Below are positions 26,131-35,058 of a stretch of 64,000 nt of DNA, one piece after another. The notes beneath the pieces are model-generated. The model made no database searches, was not told the DNA's origin, and saw only the letters and a list, made by a program, of their open reading frames with translations. The first letter of the stretch is position 1. Every line of letters starts with the position of its first letter. The DNA comes from Brevibacterium sp. UCMA 11754 (GTDB lineage Bacteria; Actinomycetota; Actinomycetes; Actinomycetales; Brevibacteriaceae), in contig NZ_JACBOT010000001.1 of assembly GCF_021532275.1 (NCBI RefSeq), positions 186,001-250,000 on the forward strand, in the 5' to 3' direction. Both the position numbers and the translations under genes were made by a program.

Positions 26131-26190
26131 GTCACTCCTCTTCGTTGAGCTGTGTGTCCTCAAGCTATCCCGCCAAGAACACTCGCGGAA

Positions 26191-26209
26191 GAGTTGCATC
26201 GAGTTGCAT
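26191..26209. promoter_or_regulatory. Direct repeat GAGTTGCAT x2 between divergent genes
   Basis: GAGTTGCAT occurs at 26191-26199 and 26201-26209, a spacing of ten bases (one helix turn), between the monooxygenase and regulator genes. It is a candidate binding site for the GAF-domain regulator. Confidence 0.5.
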
Positions 26210-26231
26210 GGCCAGTGCCGACGACCACGCC

Positions 26232-26237
26232 TATACT
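26232..26237 (+). promoter_or_regulatory. -10 box of a leaderless promoter
   Basis: TATACT ends six bases before ATG 26244, so transcription should begin at or next to the start codon. TTGCAT at 26204-26209 is too far (22 bases) to be an ideal -35. Confidence 0.6.
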
Positions 26238-26243
26238 CGTCGT

Positions 26244-27413
26244 ATGCCTCAGCCGGATCTGGCGCATCTCGCCAGAGATCTGACACGCATTCACGATGCA
26301 GTGATCACCGGCGCTTCGCCGCCGGAGCAGCCGCGAGCGCTCGTTGCGCGCTCGTGGGATCGAATGCTGCGTTTGGGCCTTGACCCGTCCGGAAGCAACC
26401 GCAGAATCCTCTCCGCCGAGGCGGATGTTGAGTCCCGAAGGCATCGTTCGAAGCTGCGCCTCATCGTCGAGGAGCTGAAATCCGTGCTGCTGAGGATGCC
26501 CGATGCAGGCAGCTTCATCCTTGTCGTCGCCGATGCCGAGGGAGTGATCCTGTGGCGAGACGGCGCCACCGCAGCCAGACGTCAGGCGGATTCGCTGGGA
26601 TTCGTCGAGGGTGCCCACTGGTCCGAGTCCAAGGTGGGCACGAATGCCATCGGCACTGCTCTGGCCGAGGAGGCCGCGGTCCAGCTGTTCTCCGCGGAGC
26701 ACTTCGAAACCTCGCAGCATCCCTGGTATTGCAGTGCGGTTCCCATCCACGATCCCATCGATGGCAGCCTCCTGGGCGTCGTCGACATCAGCGGGCCAGC
26801 ACTCACCCTCCATCCTGCCGTGCAGTCTCTGGTCACAACTGCCGTCCATCTGGCGCAGGCGAGGCTCTCGCTCATCCAGCAGGAGCAGCTGAGCAGCCTG
26901 CGCAATCGCATGTCCATCGTCCTCAGCGGCAGTCGCGGTCCTGCGCTGGTCGTCGATGACGATGGCTGGGTCGCCTACCAGCAGGGTGTGCGCAGCCGCG
27001 ATCGGATCGAAGTGCCGGCAGCTGACCGCACCATCCTCATCCCCGGTGCTGGACTGTGTCTGCCGGAGAAGATCACTGGCGGGTGGCTGCTGAGGCCGGC
27101 AGAGGCCGTCGACGAGGCACAGGTCTCGGTCACGCTGAGACAGACAAGCCAGCCCGCGGTGCTCGAGATCGATTCGGGGGCCGACCCTCTCCGCGTTCCG
27201 CTCACGCCACGGCGTGCGCAGATCCTCGCCGCGATCACCTCGGCGGGGCCATCTGGAATCAGCGCCGCTGACCTCAGCCGCACGCTCTATGGTGATGCCG
27301 AGCATCTGGTAACGGTGCGCGCCGAGGTCTCCCGCCTCCGCCGCTCGATCGGAGCACTTCTTGCGACGCAGCCTTATCGCTGGGCCGAGGGAGTGAGCGC
27401 GAGACGCGCGTAG
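26244..27413 (+). CDS. GAF-domain transcriptional regulator (AcoR-like, without AAA+ domain)
   Basis: A 389-residue regulator. The N-terminus matches the sensor half of AcoR-type activators (RALVARSWDRMLRLGLDPSG, GSFILVVADAEGVILWRDG, EGAHWSESKVGTNAIGTAL, HFETSQHPWYCSAVPIHDP). The sigma-54 ATPase domain is missing; after a central linker there is a C-terminal winged-helix-like segment (PLTPRRAQILAAITSAGPSGISAADLSRTLYGD ... VRAEVSRLRRSIG). The start is set by a -10 box six bases upstream. It is divergent from the monooxygenase gene, its likely target. Confidence 0.82.
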   Translation: MPQPDLAHLARDLTRIHDAVITGASPPEQPRALVARSWDRMLRLGLDPSGSNRRILSAEADVESRRHRSKLRLIVEELKSVLLRMPDAGSFILVVADAEGVILWRDGATAARRQADSLGFVEGAHWSESKVGTNAIGTALAEEAAVQLFSAEHFETSQHPWYCSAVPIHDPIDGSLLGVVDISGPALTLHPAVQSLVTTAVHLAQARLSLIQQEQLSSLRNRMSIVLSGSRGPALVVDDDGWVAYQQGVRSRDRIEVPAADRTILIPGAGLCLPEKITGGWLLRPAEAVDEAQVSVTLRQTSQPAVLEIDSGADPLRVPLTPRRAQILAAITSAGPSGISAADLSRTLYGDAEHLVTVRAEVSRLRRSIGALLATQPYRWAEGVSARRA

Positions 27414-27431
27414 TCCAACTTGATCTGCAGG

Positions 27432-27851
27432 TCACTCCTGATCTGCGCCCGCACCCCGATAGGTCCCGCAGCTCCACAGCACCCCTTCGGGATCGGTGAC
27501 GCTGAAGTCCTTGGACCCATAGTCCTGTTCGGTCAGACCCATGACCTCTGTCGCCCCGGCCGCGATCGCTCGATGGTAGAGCTCCTCGACTCGGCCCGTG
27601 GCGATGTAGACCGAGCCGGCGGCGACTCCGGTCTTCGTCATGACACCGCCGTCGTCGCGCGTGGAGCCGAGCATGACTCCCCCACCTTCTGGCCAACGCA
27701 GTTCGGCGTGATCGACTCGCTGCGGGACATCGGCGTTCGTGTACTCAGCGACGACTTCGAAGCCGAAGGCGTCCTGTAGGAACGCGATCGCGGCCTTCGC
27801 ATCTCGGTAGCGGAACGTGGGCCAGACATTGGCTCCGGTGGTCGTTGACAT
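27432..27851 (-). CDS. VOC-family (glyoxalase/bleomycin-resistance fold) protein
   Basis: A 139-residue single-domain VOC protein with ANVWPTFRYRDAKAAIAFLQDAFGFEVVAEY at the start and TDPEGVLWSCGTYRG at the end. Function is probably metal-dependent or ligand-binding, not assignable. ATG 27851 follows AAAGGA. It lies 134 bases downstream of an AraC-type gene on the same strand, a common pairing. Confidence 0.85.
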   Translation of the reverse strand: MSTTTGANVWPTFRYRDAKAAIAFLQDAFGFEVVAEYTNADVPQRVDHAELRWPEGGGVMLGSTRDDGGVMTKTGVAAGSVYIATGRVEELYHRAIAAGATEVMGLTEQDYGSKDFSVTDPEGVLWSCGTYRGAGADQE

Positions 27852-27985
27852 GATGTGTCCTTTCCTCGTCGTATCGGTCCACACCATCGTGGACCCGGCG
27901 CCACCTCGGCGGCTTGGACATTTGGGAACTGCGCGGGCTGAGGCGACAAAGGGTGCAGCTGCACCGACGCTCGCCGAGGCGGCGT

Positions 27986-28819
27986 TCACCGATCCGGCGG
28001 ACGTCGATCCCGGTCCTGGCGCACCACGGGATCCTCGGTCAGCCACAGAGACGGACTGGTCCCGGTGAGCAGTCGGAAGTCGCGGTTGAGATGAGATTGG
28101 TCGGCATAACCGCAGGTCGCGGCGATATCTGCCAAGGTTCGAGACTGCGCCGAGATCATTCGTCTCGCCCGATCGAATCGCATGACCCGCGCCGCCTCCT
28201 TGGGTCCGATGCCGAATTCTGCACGGAACACTCCGTTGAGGTGGCGTCTGCTCCAACCGATCCGATCCGCCACAAGTGAGACGGGCAGCCCACCATGGCT
28301 GCGGGCGATCTGCTTCCAGGAGCTGACCACCTCGGGCCGAGGCTGGGTGCCCTCGTGGACGGCGCGCACGAGGACCTCGTCGACGGCCTCGAAGCGGGCA
28401 GACCAGGTCGTGGCTTCATTGACGCGTTCGTGCAGCTCGGTGGCGATGGGTCGTGAGATCTCGGCAAGGTCGTGCGTGCGATGAGCGAGGTCGACGGCAG
28501 GGGTGTCGAAGAGGATGCGAGGAGCGAAGGGGGTGAAGTTGATCTGGATTCCGGCCATTGCGCCGTTGTGCCTGATGAGGGTGGGCCGCAGATGCAGACC
28601 CGCGAGCAGTACGTCGAAGGACTCGGTGCACTCGGTTGCCGCGTCGTACTGGTGCAGCGGTTCGTCGATGGAGACGATGAACGTCAGGGTGCCCGATGGC
28701 AACCCGAGATGTGTCCCCGCGGGGACGCCCGAAATGTCGTAGGCGACATAGTCACCCACATAGGGACTCAGGCGCGGGTGTGGCCTGCGAATGAGGTCAT
28801 CCCGAGTCGCCGCGGACAT
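27986..28819 (-). CDS. AraC-family transcriptional regulator
   Basis: A 277-residue regulator with an N-terminal ligand-binding part and a C-terminal double helix-turn-helix (GGLPVSLVADRIGWSRRHLNGVFRAEFGIGPKEAARVMRFDRARR and ADIAATCGYADQSHLNRDFRLLTGTSPS). TACACT lies six bases before ATG 28819, a leaderless promoter, which decides the start. It probably controls the VOC gene downstream. Confidence 0.88.
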   Translation of the reverse strand: MSAATRDDLIRRPHPRLSPYVGDYVAYDISGVPAGTHLGLPSGTLTFIVSIDEPLHQYDAATECTESFDVLLAGLHLRPTLIRHNGAMAGIQINFTPFAPRILFDTPAVDLAHRTHDLAEISRPIATELHERVNEATTWSARFEAVDEVLVRAVHEGTQPRPEVVSSWKQIARSHGGLPVSLVADRIGWSRRHLNGVFRAEFGIGPKEAARVMRFDRARRMISAQSRTLADIAATCGYADQSHLNRDFRLLTGTSPSLWLTEDPVVRQDRDRRPPDR

Positions 28820-28856
28820 GACAGCAGTGTAGACCCGGGGGCTGACACCAGGCACC

Positions 28857-29771
28857 TCACCCCTCGGCGGTCGCGCTCCACACCAGGCCCGTGAACTCCT
28901 TGTCGAGGTCGAGTCCGAAGTCGGTCGACAGCACCTCGGCGAATCCCGTGGCATCAGTCAGGGTCCGTTCTTCTCGGTCGGGTCGCACACCGCCGATCAT
29001 GCGCCGCAGTCGGCGCCCCTCCAAAGTGACCCTGCCGCCGTCAGGCAGCGGCAGAGCGAGAATCGGCGGGCCTGTGAACCGCGATCCGGGCTTCGTCGAG
29101 GTGAACCAGTTCGCCAGGTCCAGATCGGCCTGCGGGCGAGGGACTTCGCTGAACGCATAGACGGTGCGAAAGTCCTGGTCATCTCGTGCTCGTGATTGGA
29201 GCACCCAGTCGCTGTCGGCGCGCAGCTGCGGTGTGAGAACAGTCCTCGCGGGGACAAGTCGGTGCTCGCCGTGGGACGTCATTCTCGCCGCAGCGGATTC
29301 GGAAAGCTCGAGCGCAGCTTCCGGTGTTCCCCCACCGAAGCCGGAATCAATGAGAAAACGACGGTCGTCGAGGTCGACGATGGTCGCCTGGTGAGTCAGT
29401 GCTCCCGGTGCCATCTGCCCGTCGCCCAGGTGGACCCGAGCCAGAATCGGGTGTGCCCTCAGCCCCAAATCGGTGACGACCCCGCGGATGAGTGACGCAT
29501 GCTCGTGGCAGTATCCGCCCCGACCATCAGTGAGCAGTTTGTCCGCGGCTCCGTCGACGTCGATGGCGACAGCTTTGAGGTCTCCCCTGGTGCGAAAGGC
29601 AACTACGTCGAGATTCTCAAAGCAGATCGAGTGCGTGTGCGCGACCAGGATCTCGTCGAGAAGTTCGACAATCTGCGCACAGGATCCCTGAGCACGTCGG
29701 AGCAATTCGGGGGCGGAATCACTCAACCCGAGCCGATCCGTATAACGGCTGAGAAGCGAAGCGTGCGTCAT
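28857..29771 (-). CDS. nat: Arylamine N-acetyltransferase
   Basis: A 304-residue acetyl-CoA-dependent enzyme acetylating arylamines or hydrazines. The triad is visible: Cys in RGGYCHEHASL (RGGYCFEHN in relatives), His in GALTHQATIV and Asp in FLIDSGFGGG. Length is close to the family's usual 270-290. ATG 29771 follows GGGAGG. In Actinobacteria such enzymes can act on cell-wall lipid or natural-product precursors (family knowledge); nothing here shows which. Confidence 0.92.
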   Translation of the reverse strand: MTHASLLSRYTDRLGLSDSAPELLRRAQGSCAQIVELLDEILVAHTHSICFENLDVVAFRTRGDLKAVAIDVDGAADKLLTDGRGGYCHEHASLIRGVVTDLGLRAHPILARVHLGDGQMAPGALTHQATIVDLDDRRFLIDSGFGGGTPEAALELSESAAARMTSHGEHRLVPARTVLTPQLRADSDWVLQSRARDDQDFRTVYAFSEVPRPQADLDLANWFTSTKPGSRFTGPPILALPLPDGGRVTLEGRRLRRMIGGVRPDREERTLTDATGFAEVLSTDFGLDLDKEFTGLVWSATAEG

Positions 29772-29859
29772 GTGTCGACCTCCCTGGGGTGCCGCGCAGT
29801 CGTTGTCACTGTCTGATTCGATCCTATGGCTGAGGGGATTGGAACGCTATTTCAGTTTG

Positions 29860-30018
29860 ATGCCGCCAGCCCATCGACGACTCCTTGACGTCCTCCGCCA
29901 TGAGGACGGGCAGTCACTGAGCGAACTCTGTGAAGGCCTCTCGATGGCCAGACAGTCAGTGACACAGCACTTGAATCTGCTCATCGACGCCGTCAAGAGA
30001 AGAGCTGAGGAGACAGCC
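29860..30018 (+). pseudogene. ArsR-type helix-turn-helix remnant fused in frame to the SRPBCC gene
   Basis: The frame encodes HRRLLDVLRHEDGQSLSELCEGLSMARQSVTQHLNLL, the front of an ArsR-type regulator, but the wing and dimer helix normally following are gone and it passes directly into the SRPBCC start without a stop. ArsR-SRPBCC gene pairs are common, so this looks like an internal deletion of the regulator. A translated fusion cannot be excluded. Confidence 0.55.
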
Positions 30019-30489
30019 ATGACCACCACCGAAGAATTTCCCGATTTCGTCTATGTCACCTATATCCGAGCCACTCCGCAGCAGGTCTGGGACGCGCTCA
30101 CCGATCCCGAGATCACGCAACGCTACTGGGATGGCGTCGCCGTCGTCTCAGACTGGCAGGTCGGGTCGTCATGGGCTCACCACAAAGGCGGACCGGACGG
30201 TAAGGCCGATGTCTGGGGCAAGATCCTTGAGACCGATCCACCGAGAAAGCTCGTCTTCACCTTCCAACCCATCGACCAGGATCTCGAAGACGAAGGTTCG
30301 ATCGCCAGTTACCTTATCGAGCAGTCCGGCGAGGTGGTGAAGCTGACCGTCACCCACACGAACTTCGCCGACGCCGGCCTGCACACCGGAATCTCGAAGG
30401 GCTGGCCCGCGGTTCTCGCCGGGCTCAAGTCCTATCTGGAGACCGGTCAGGCACTGCCCGACGACAGCTGGGACATGGCGGTGCGCTGA
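30019..30489 (+). CDS. SRPBCC (AHSA1-type) protein
   Basis: A 156-residue START-fold protein (FVYVTYIRATPQQVWDALTDPEITQRYW ... ISKGWPAVLAGLKSYLETGQALP). ATG 30019 has GAGGAG just upstream. The same frame continues upstream into an ArsR remnant. Ligand unknown. It is convergent with an intact ArsR gene six bases away. Confidence 0.85.
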   Translation: MTTTEEFPDFVYVTYIRATPQQVWDALTDPEITQRYWDGVAVVSDWQVGSSWAHHKGGPDGKADVWGKILETDPPRKLVFTFQPIDQDLEDEGSIASYLIEQSGEVVKLTVTHTNFADAGLHTGISKGWPAVLAGLKSYLETGQALPDDSWDMAVR

Positions 30490-30495
30490 GCGCCG

Positions 30496-30825
30496 TCACT
30501 CCTGCAGAGCAGACTCCGCCTGCAGTACGGACTCCAGCAGGCCTGGAAAACGAGCGTCGATATCGTCTCGACGCAGCGTCAGGCGGCGGTTCCGGCCGTG
30601 CAGTTCGCTGATGATGACACCGGCTTCGCGCAGCACCTTAACCTGGTGCGAGCGCGTCGACTTCGGTGCGTTCGGATCCAGCGCCGAGCAGTTCGCCATG
30701 TCCATCGGACCCTCCTTGAGCTGCTGGACCAGGGCCAGTCTGGCCTCGTCGCTCAGCGCGAACAGCACCGATGTCAGCTCGATGTCCTCGCGCTCCGGAT
30801 GCGGCAGTTTTTCATTGGCAACCAT
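30496..30825 (-). CDS. ArsR-family repressor
   Basis: A 109-residue winged-helix repressor (LFALSDEARLALVQQLKEGPMDMANCS ... KSTRSHQVKVLREAGVIISELHGRNRRLTLRRDDI). It closely resembles the ArsR gene at 52733 (shared DDLDARFPGLL-type end). TATTAT lies six bases before ATG 30825, a leaderless promoter, and is covered by the inverted repeat at 30827-30844, so it probably represses itself and the divergent MFS gene. Confidence 0.88.
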   Translation of the reverse strand: MVANEKLPHPEREDIELTSVLFALSDEARLALVQQLKEGPMDMANCSALDPNAPKSTRSHQVKVLREAGVIISELHGRNRRLTLRRDDIDARFPGLLESVLQAESALQE

Positions 30826-30826
30826 A

Positions 30827-30844
30827 GTTCGATAATAGTTGAAC
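30827..30844. promoter_or_regulatory. Imperfect inverted repeat over the ArsR -10 box
   Basis: GTTCGATAATAGTTGAAC has GTTC/GAAC ends and overlaps the reverse-strand TATTAT -10 box of the ArsR gene. A related TTTCGAAC lies at about 30887 near the MFS start. Confidence 0.5.
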
Positions 30845-30873
30845 TGTTTGAGAATGTCGTATAGCCTCCAAGA

Positions 30874-32154
30874 ATGGTTCCAAAACTTTCGAACACTATG
30901 GAGGAGGCTTCTGTCTCCGCAATTCAGCCGGCTCCCACCTCTGCTTGGTGGTCGCGCGAGCGCTGGCGTCTGCGCCTAGTCCTGATCGCCACCTCGGCGA
31001 TGATGGCCGGAGCCAGCGCTCCGTCGCCGTTCTATCCGGTCATCCAGGCCGATTTCGGCTTTGCTCCAGTGATGATCACGGTGGTGTTCGCCGCCTACGC
31101 CGTGGCATTGCTGGCGGCACTGCTCACTGCGGGCGCACTCTCCGATCACATCGGACGCCGCCCCGTCATCTGCGCGGCGTTCGTCGTGCTCGCCATCAGC
31201 ATGTTTCTGTTCTGGCATGCCGACAGCGCTGCGGCACTGATCCTCTCCCGGGTCGTCCAAGGAATTGCCAGCGGAATTCTGCTGTCGACTCTCTCGGCGA
31301 CGGTCGTCGACCTGGAACTGCCGCACAAGCCTGGCTCAGCCTCCTCGTGGAACGCGATTTCGGCAATGGCGGGCCTGGCCATCGGCGGACTGTTCGCCGG
31401 AGCGACTCTCGCCGTATTCGTCGAGGGCAGCGGAGCCGCGGTGGTCTTCGGAACCCTCGTGGGAACATATCTGCTGCTGGCCATCATCGTCTGGGTCCTG
31501 CCGGAGACCTCGGCCCGACGACGAGGAGCCTGGGCATCTTTGCTGCCGCGCGCGGCTCTGCCCAGGGAAGTCCGCAAGGCGTTCCTGTTCGCTGTGCCGG
31601 CCTTCGTCGCCGGCTGGGCCACGGGAGGCTTGTACCTCTCCCTCGGCTCAAACATCATCACCACCGAGTTCCATACGAGTTCCCACCTCGTCAGCGGACT
31701 CGTCGTCACGATGCTCGCCGGTTCCGGAGGACTGGCCGGATTCTTCATGCGCAACCGATCCGCGCGCACCGTCACCCTCTACGGCACGGTCTCACTCGCC
31801 GTCGGCAGCTCTCTCACCCTAGTCGCCCTGACTCTCACTTCGCCCGAACTGTACTGCCTCGCTGTCATCATCACCGGAACCGGCTTCGGCACGGCCTTCC
31901 CGGGTGCGCTGAAGACCATCCAGGCAGTCGTGAAGCCGGAGGCCAACGCCGAGGTGATGGCCGCAGTCTTCGTCGTCTGCTACCTGGCATTCGGCCTTCC
32001 GGTCGTCATCGCCGGGATCCTCGTGCCCGCCATCGGACTCTTCGCAACCGCATGCTGGTATGGCGGCTTCGTGGCATTCCTTGCCCTCTGCGCGGCATTC
32101 CTCCGCTGGTTCGGCGGCGGGCACTTGCACTCGGCCGGCACCCATAGCGCTTAG
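30874..32154 (+). CDS. MFS transporter, drug-efflux type
   Basis: A 426-residue 12-span major facilitator (SAPSPFYPVIQADFGFAPVMITVVFAAYAVALLAALLTAG, LSDHIGRRPVICAAF as motif A). Probably a proton-driven exporter regulated by the divergent ArsR. ATG 30874 has TATAGC eight bases upstream; ATG 30898 (MEEAS) is the alternative. The C-terminus ends just before the convergent DUF1989 gene. Confidence 0.85.
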   Translation: MVPKLSNTMEEASVSAIQPAPTSAWWSRERWRLRLVLIATSAMMAGASAPSPFYPVIQADFGFAPVMITVVFAAYAVALLAALLTAGALSDHIGRRPVICAAFVVLAISMFLFWHADSAAALILSRVVQGIASGILLSTLSATVVDLELPHKPGSASSWNAISAMAGLAIGGLFAGATLAVFVEGSGAAVVFGTLVGTYLLLAIIVWVLPETSARRRGAWASLLPRAALPREVRKAFLFAVPAFVAGWATGGLYLSLGSNIITTEFHTSSHLVSGLVVTMLAGSGGLAGFFMRNRSARTVTLYGTVSLAVGSSLTLVALTLTSPELYCLAVIITGTGFGTAFPGALKTIQAVVKPEANAEVMAAVFVVCYLAFGLPVVIAGILVPAIGLFATACWYGGFVAFLALCAAFLRWFGGGHLHSAGTHSA

Positions 32155-32156
32155 GC

Positions 32157-32999
32157 TCACGCCCAGGGCTGGGGCTTCAGCCCGTGCCCGCCCCGGTAGT
32201 TCGGTGAGCTCGGTTCGCTCCACTCGCCGAGGAGGTTCTCCGGCAGCGCATAGACGGTGACCTTGAGTGGGTGGCAGTTCTCGACAGGGTCCTCGTTGTC
32301 CTCGCCGAACATCGGCTTCGACAGGTCTCCCCCGGGACAGGTCGAGAGTGCAGCCAACAGATCCTGCTCCGCGAAGAACTCGAAATGGTCACCCGGCTGT
32401 GCAGGACAGGTCTTCATGAAGTATTCGTCGTTGTCATTCAGCCCCGTGCATTGGAAGACGTTGAGGACATCGTGGACGTCGAACTCCGTCAGCCCGAACG
32501 GGAGGACAGCGCGGACCAGGTTCGAATGGCAGTGGTAGTCGAAGTCGATGCCGTTGAGCATCTGTGAGACATAGGGGTCGCAGCGTGTGCCGAGGGTGTC
32601 GTGGAGGCGACCGCCCTCGGGATCTGTGCCGTAGTCGGCCAAGGTGTCGCCGACGATCGTGGCCATGGGGCGCAGGAACGGCAGCGTCGACCACAGCCGG
32701 TCGAACGTCGAGACGTGCGCGGCCTGCAGCTGACGGGTCCGCGAGGCCCAGAACCTCTCCCTCGGATCGTGCCGATTCCACAGGTTGAGGTCCCCGACCT
32801 GCGGGCCCTCAACGGTGGAGATCCGACAGACATGGCCGGCTGGCACCTCCCAGGCCTGACCCGAACGGATGGGGATGGTGATTTCCTCGACGACTTCGCG
32901 CCGTTCGGTCTGCTCACCGATGGGCCGGTAGAAGTCACGATCGGCTTCGAGGGCGGACCCCTGGTAGGCGGCTTCGGTCAATCGCGGTTGCTGCGACAT
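32157..32999 (-). CDS. DUF1989 (urea-carboxylase-associated type) protein
   Basis: A 280-residue protein of the DUF1989 family (RSGQAWEVPAGHVCRISTVEGPQVGDLNLWN, DYHCHSNLVRA, DVLNVFQCTGLN). Family members lie beside urea carboxylase/allophanate genes or related uptake systems; chemical role unproven. ATG 32999 follows GAGAGGA and overlaps the TctA 3' end by 22 bases, so it is translated with the transporter. Overlap suggests it handles the transported compound. Confidence 0.85.
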   Translation of the reverse strand: MSQQPRLTEAAYQGSALEADRDFYRPIGEQTERREVVEEITIPIRSGQAWEVPAGHVCRISTVEGPQVGDLNLWNRHDPRERFWASRTRQLQAAHVSTFDRLWSTLPFLRPMATIVGDTLADYGTDPEGGRLHDTLGTRCDPYVSQMLNGIDFDYHCHSNLVRAVLPFGLTEFDVHDVLNVFQCTGLNDNDEYFMKTCPAQPGDHFEFFAEQDLLAALSTCPGGDLSKPMFGEDNEDPVENCHPLKVTVYALPENLLGEWSEPSSPNYRGGHGLKPQPWA

Positions 33000-34513
33000 T
33001 CGGTGTCCTCTCTTCGGGCGGTGGCCTTCTGCTTCCCCAGCATCTGCTTCCACGGTAATGCTGTCAGCAGGGAGAGGACAGCGATGGCCAGGAACACAAT
33101 CACGATCGGCTGCGAGACGACTGCCCCGAAGTCTCCACCGGTCAGGCCGAGGGCCTGCTGCAAGTTGCGTTCGAGCATTTCCCCCAGAACCAATCCGATG
33201 ACCAGCAGCGCCGGTGACATTCCGACCAGACGCATCACGTAGCCCAGAACGCCGAAGCCCAGCGCAATGTAGACATCGGTTGCCGAGTTGTGGATGCTGT
33301 AGCAGGAGATGAGGGCCAGCATGAGGATCACCGGTGCCATATACGGCATGGGAATCGCGAGAATCTTAGCCAGCAGCGGAGAGGCAGCGATGTTGATGAT
33401 CACGCCGAGGACGGCACTGATCAGAAGCGCGCCGATGATCGTCCACCCTAAAACTGGGTTGGCGTCGAAGAAGCCCGGTCCGGGGTTGAGCCCGTACATC
33501 ATCAGATAGGCCAGCAGCACCGCGGTCGTTCCTGACCCGGGGATGCCCAGAGTCAGCAGCGGAACCATGGACCCGGATACAGCAGCGTTGTTCGCTGCCT
33601 CGGGTGCGACGAGTCCTCGCACTGCTCCCTTGCCCATTCCTGCGGAGGCGGGCGCCAGCCGCTTCTCCAGACCGTAGGAGAAGAATGCGGCGATCGTCGT
33701 CCCCGCTCCTGGAAGGACTCCGGAGACGAATCCGATGACCGAGCCGCGCAGGCTCGGCAGAGTTCCCTGTCTGAGTTCTCCCTTGGTCGGGAAGAAGCGG
33801 CCACTGAGGCGGGACAGACCCTGGCTGGTGCTGCCCATCATTGTGCTGGCAAGGATCTCACCGACTCCGAAGACTCCGATGATCGCTACGATCGGTTCGA
33901 CGCCTTCCAGCAGTGTGAACGTGCCGAACGTGAATCGCGGCAGCCCCGATTGGAGTTCGATGCCGACCATGGAGATCGCGACACCGATCACCACAGCGGT
34001 CAGACCGAGCATCGGAGCATTTCCCACCAGCGTGGCGCTGAGCACGAGGGCCATGACGACCACGGCGAAGTAGGCGGCTGGGCCGAATGCCAACCCCAGC
34101 TCGGACATCGGGCCTGCGATGAATGCCAGCCCCAGAAACGCCAGAAGGCTGCCCACGAATGAGGCGAGGGCTGAGATCGTCAGGGCTGTCGCAGCTTTGC
34201 CCTTGAGAGCCATCGGGTGTCCATCGAGGGTGGTCATGATCGCGCCGGGGTCGCCTGGGATGTTGAGCAGGATCGCCGAGATCCGGCCTCCGTATTCGGC
34301 GCCGAGATACAACGAGACCATCAGCGGCAGAGACAGTTCGGCGGGCATGGTGATCGCCACAGGCAGCAGCAGTGCGATCGCTGTCGAGGGTCCGACCCCG
34401 GGGAGGAGACCGGCGACGGTACCGAGGAGCACGCCGAGGAGGATGACGAGAAGCAGGATCGGCGAGGTGGTGATCGTGCCCAGTGCGCCCAGCAGTTCAG
34501 TCCAGGAGTTCAT
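32978..34513 (-). CDS. TctA-family large membrane subunit, system 2
   Basis: A 511-residue permease with GTVAGLLPGVGPSTAIALLLPVAI, YLGAEYGGRISAILLNIPGDPGAIMTTLDG and GFVSGVLPGAGTTIAAFFSYGLEKR. ATG 34513 overlaps the TctB stop by four bases. It is clearly a different subtype from the TctA at 18829, so system 2 is not a recent copy. Confidence 0.92.
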   Translation of the reverse strand: MNSWTELLGALGTITTSPILLLVILLGVLLGTVAGLLPGVGPSTAIALLLPVAITMPAELSLPLMVSLYLGAEYGGRISAILLNIPGDPGAIMTTLDGHPMALKGKAATALTISALASFVGSLLAFLGLAFIAGPMSELGLAFGPAAYFAVVVMALVLSATLVGNAPMLGLTAVVIGVAISMVGIELQSGLPRFTFGTFTLLEGVEPIVAIIGVFGVGEILASTMMGSTSQGLSRLSGRFFPTKGELRQGTLPSLRGSVIGFVSGVLPGAGTTIAAFFSYGLEKRLAPASAGMGKGAVRGLVAPEAANNAAVSGSMVPLLTLGIPGSGTTAVLLAYLMMYGLNPGPGFFDANPVLGWTIIGALLISAVLGVIINIAASPLLAKILAIPMPYMAPVILMLALISCYSIHNSATDVYIALGFGVLGYVMRLVGMSPALLVIGLVLGEMLERNLQQALGLTGGDFGAVVSQPIVIVFLAIAVLSLLTALPWKQMLGKQKATARREDTECRSNRD

Positions 34514-35058
34514 AGGTTCAGTCCTCCGAAGAGCAGGTACTCGATCCAGCCAACGGGCAGGAGCACGTTCAACCACACGTCGAAGACGAGGAAGAGCACC
34601 AGGCCGATGACCAGGCCCACGACCAGCAGCCACGCCGCGCGCTTGAGTGACAGCTTGACTCCGAAGACGAATGTGGTGGTCAGGACCGAGAAGATGGCAG
34701 CCGCCTCGGCGAATCCGATGAGGAAGATCGACGCAGCAAACAGCGCGAAGAGCACGATGCAGATGCCGACTCGCGCCAGCTCAGTCTTCGATACCGCCTG
34801 CACCTCGACGCGTCCGCGAAGCAGGGTGAGCGCGCCGAGTGCGGTGGTGCAGATCAGGACGATGGCGACGACGACAGGGAAGGTTTTGGGCCCGATCCCT
34901 TCGTCGGTCTCCGCGTTCGGCAGCAGCAGAGCGTTGACCAGATAGAAGACGGCGATGGCGCCGAGGACTGCCGCGGCGATGCCCGTCGACAGGGCGGTGC
35001 TCTCTGTCTTAGACCCCGCTTCGTGCGGCGTCTCGATCAGTGTAGGTTCAGATGTCAT
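34510..35058 (-). CDS. TctB-family small membrane subunit, system 2
   Basis: A 182-residue protein with four spans (AAVLGAIAVFYLVNALLL, FPVVVAIVLICTTALGALTLL, GICIVLFALFAASIFLIG, LLVVGLVIGLVLFLVFDVWLNVLLP), a standard TctB length. Overlaps both neighbours by four bases. Confidence 0.88.
   Translation of the reverse strand: MTSEPTLIETPHEAGSKTESTALSTGIAAAVLGAIAVFYLVNALLLPNAETDEGIGPKTFPVVVAIVLICTTALGALTLLRGRVEVQAVSKTELARVGICIVLFALFAASIFLIGFAEAAAIFSVLTTTFVFGVKLSLKRAAWLLVVGLVIGLVLFLVFDVWLNVLLPVGWIEYLLFGGLNL

Noticed and set aside
26118..26244. N-terminal extension of the GAF regulator
   Set aside because: A -10 box lies inside it and the residues are Ser/Cys-rich without family similarity.
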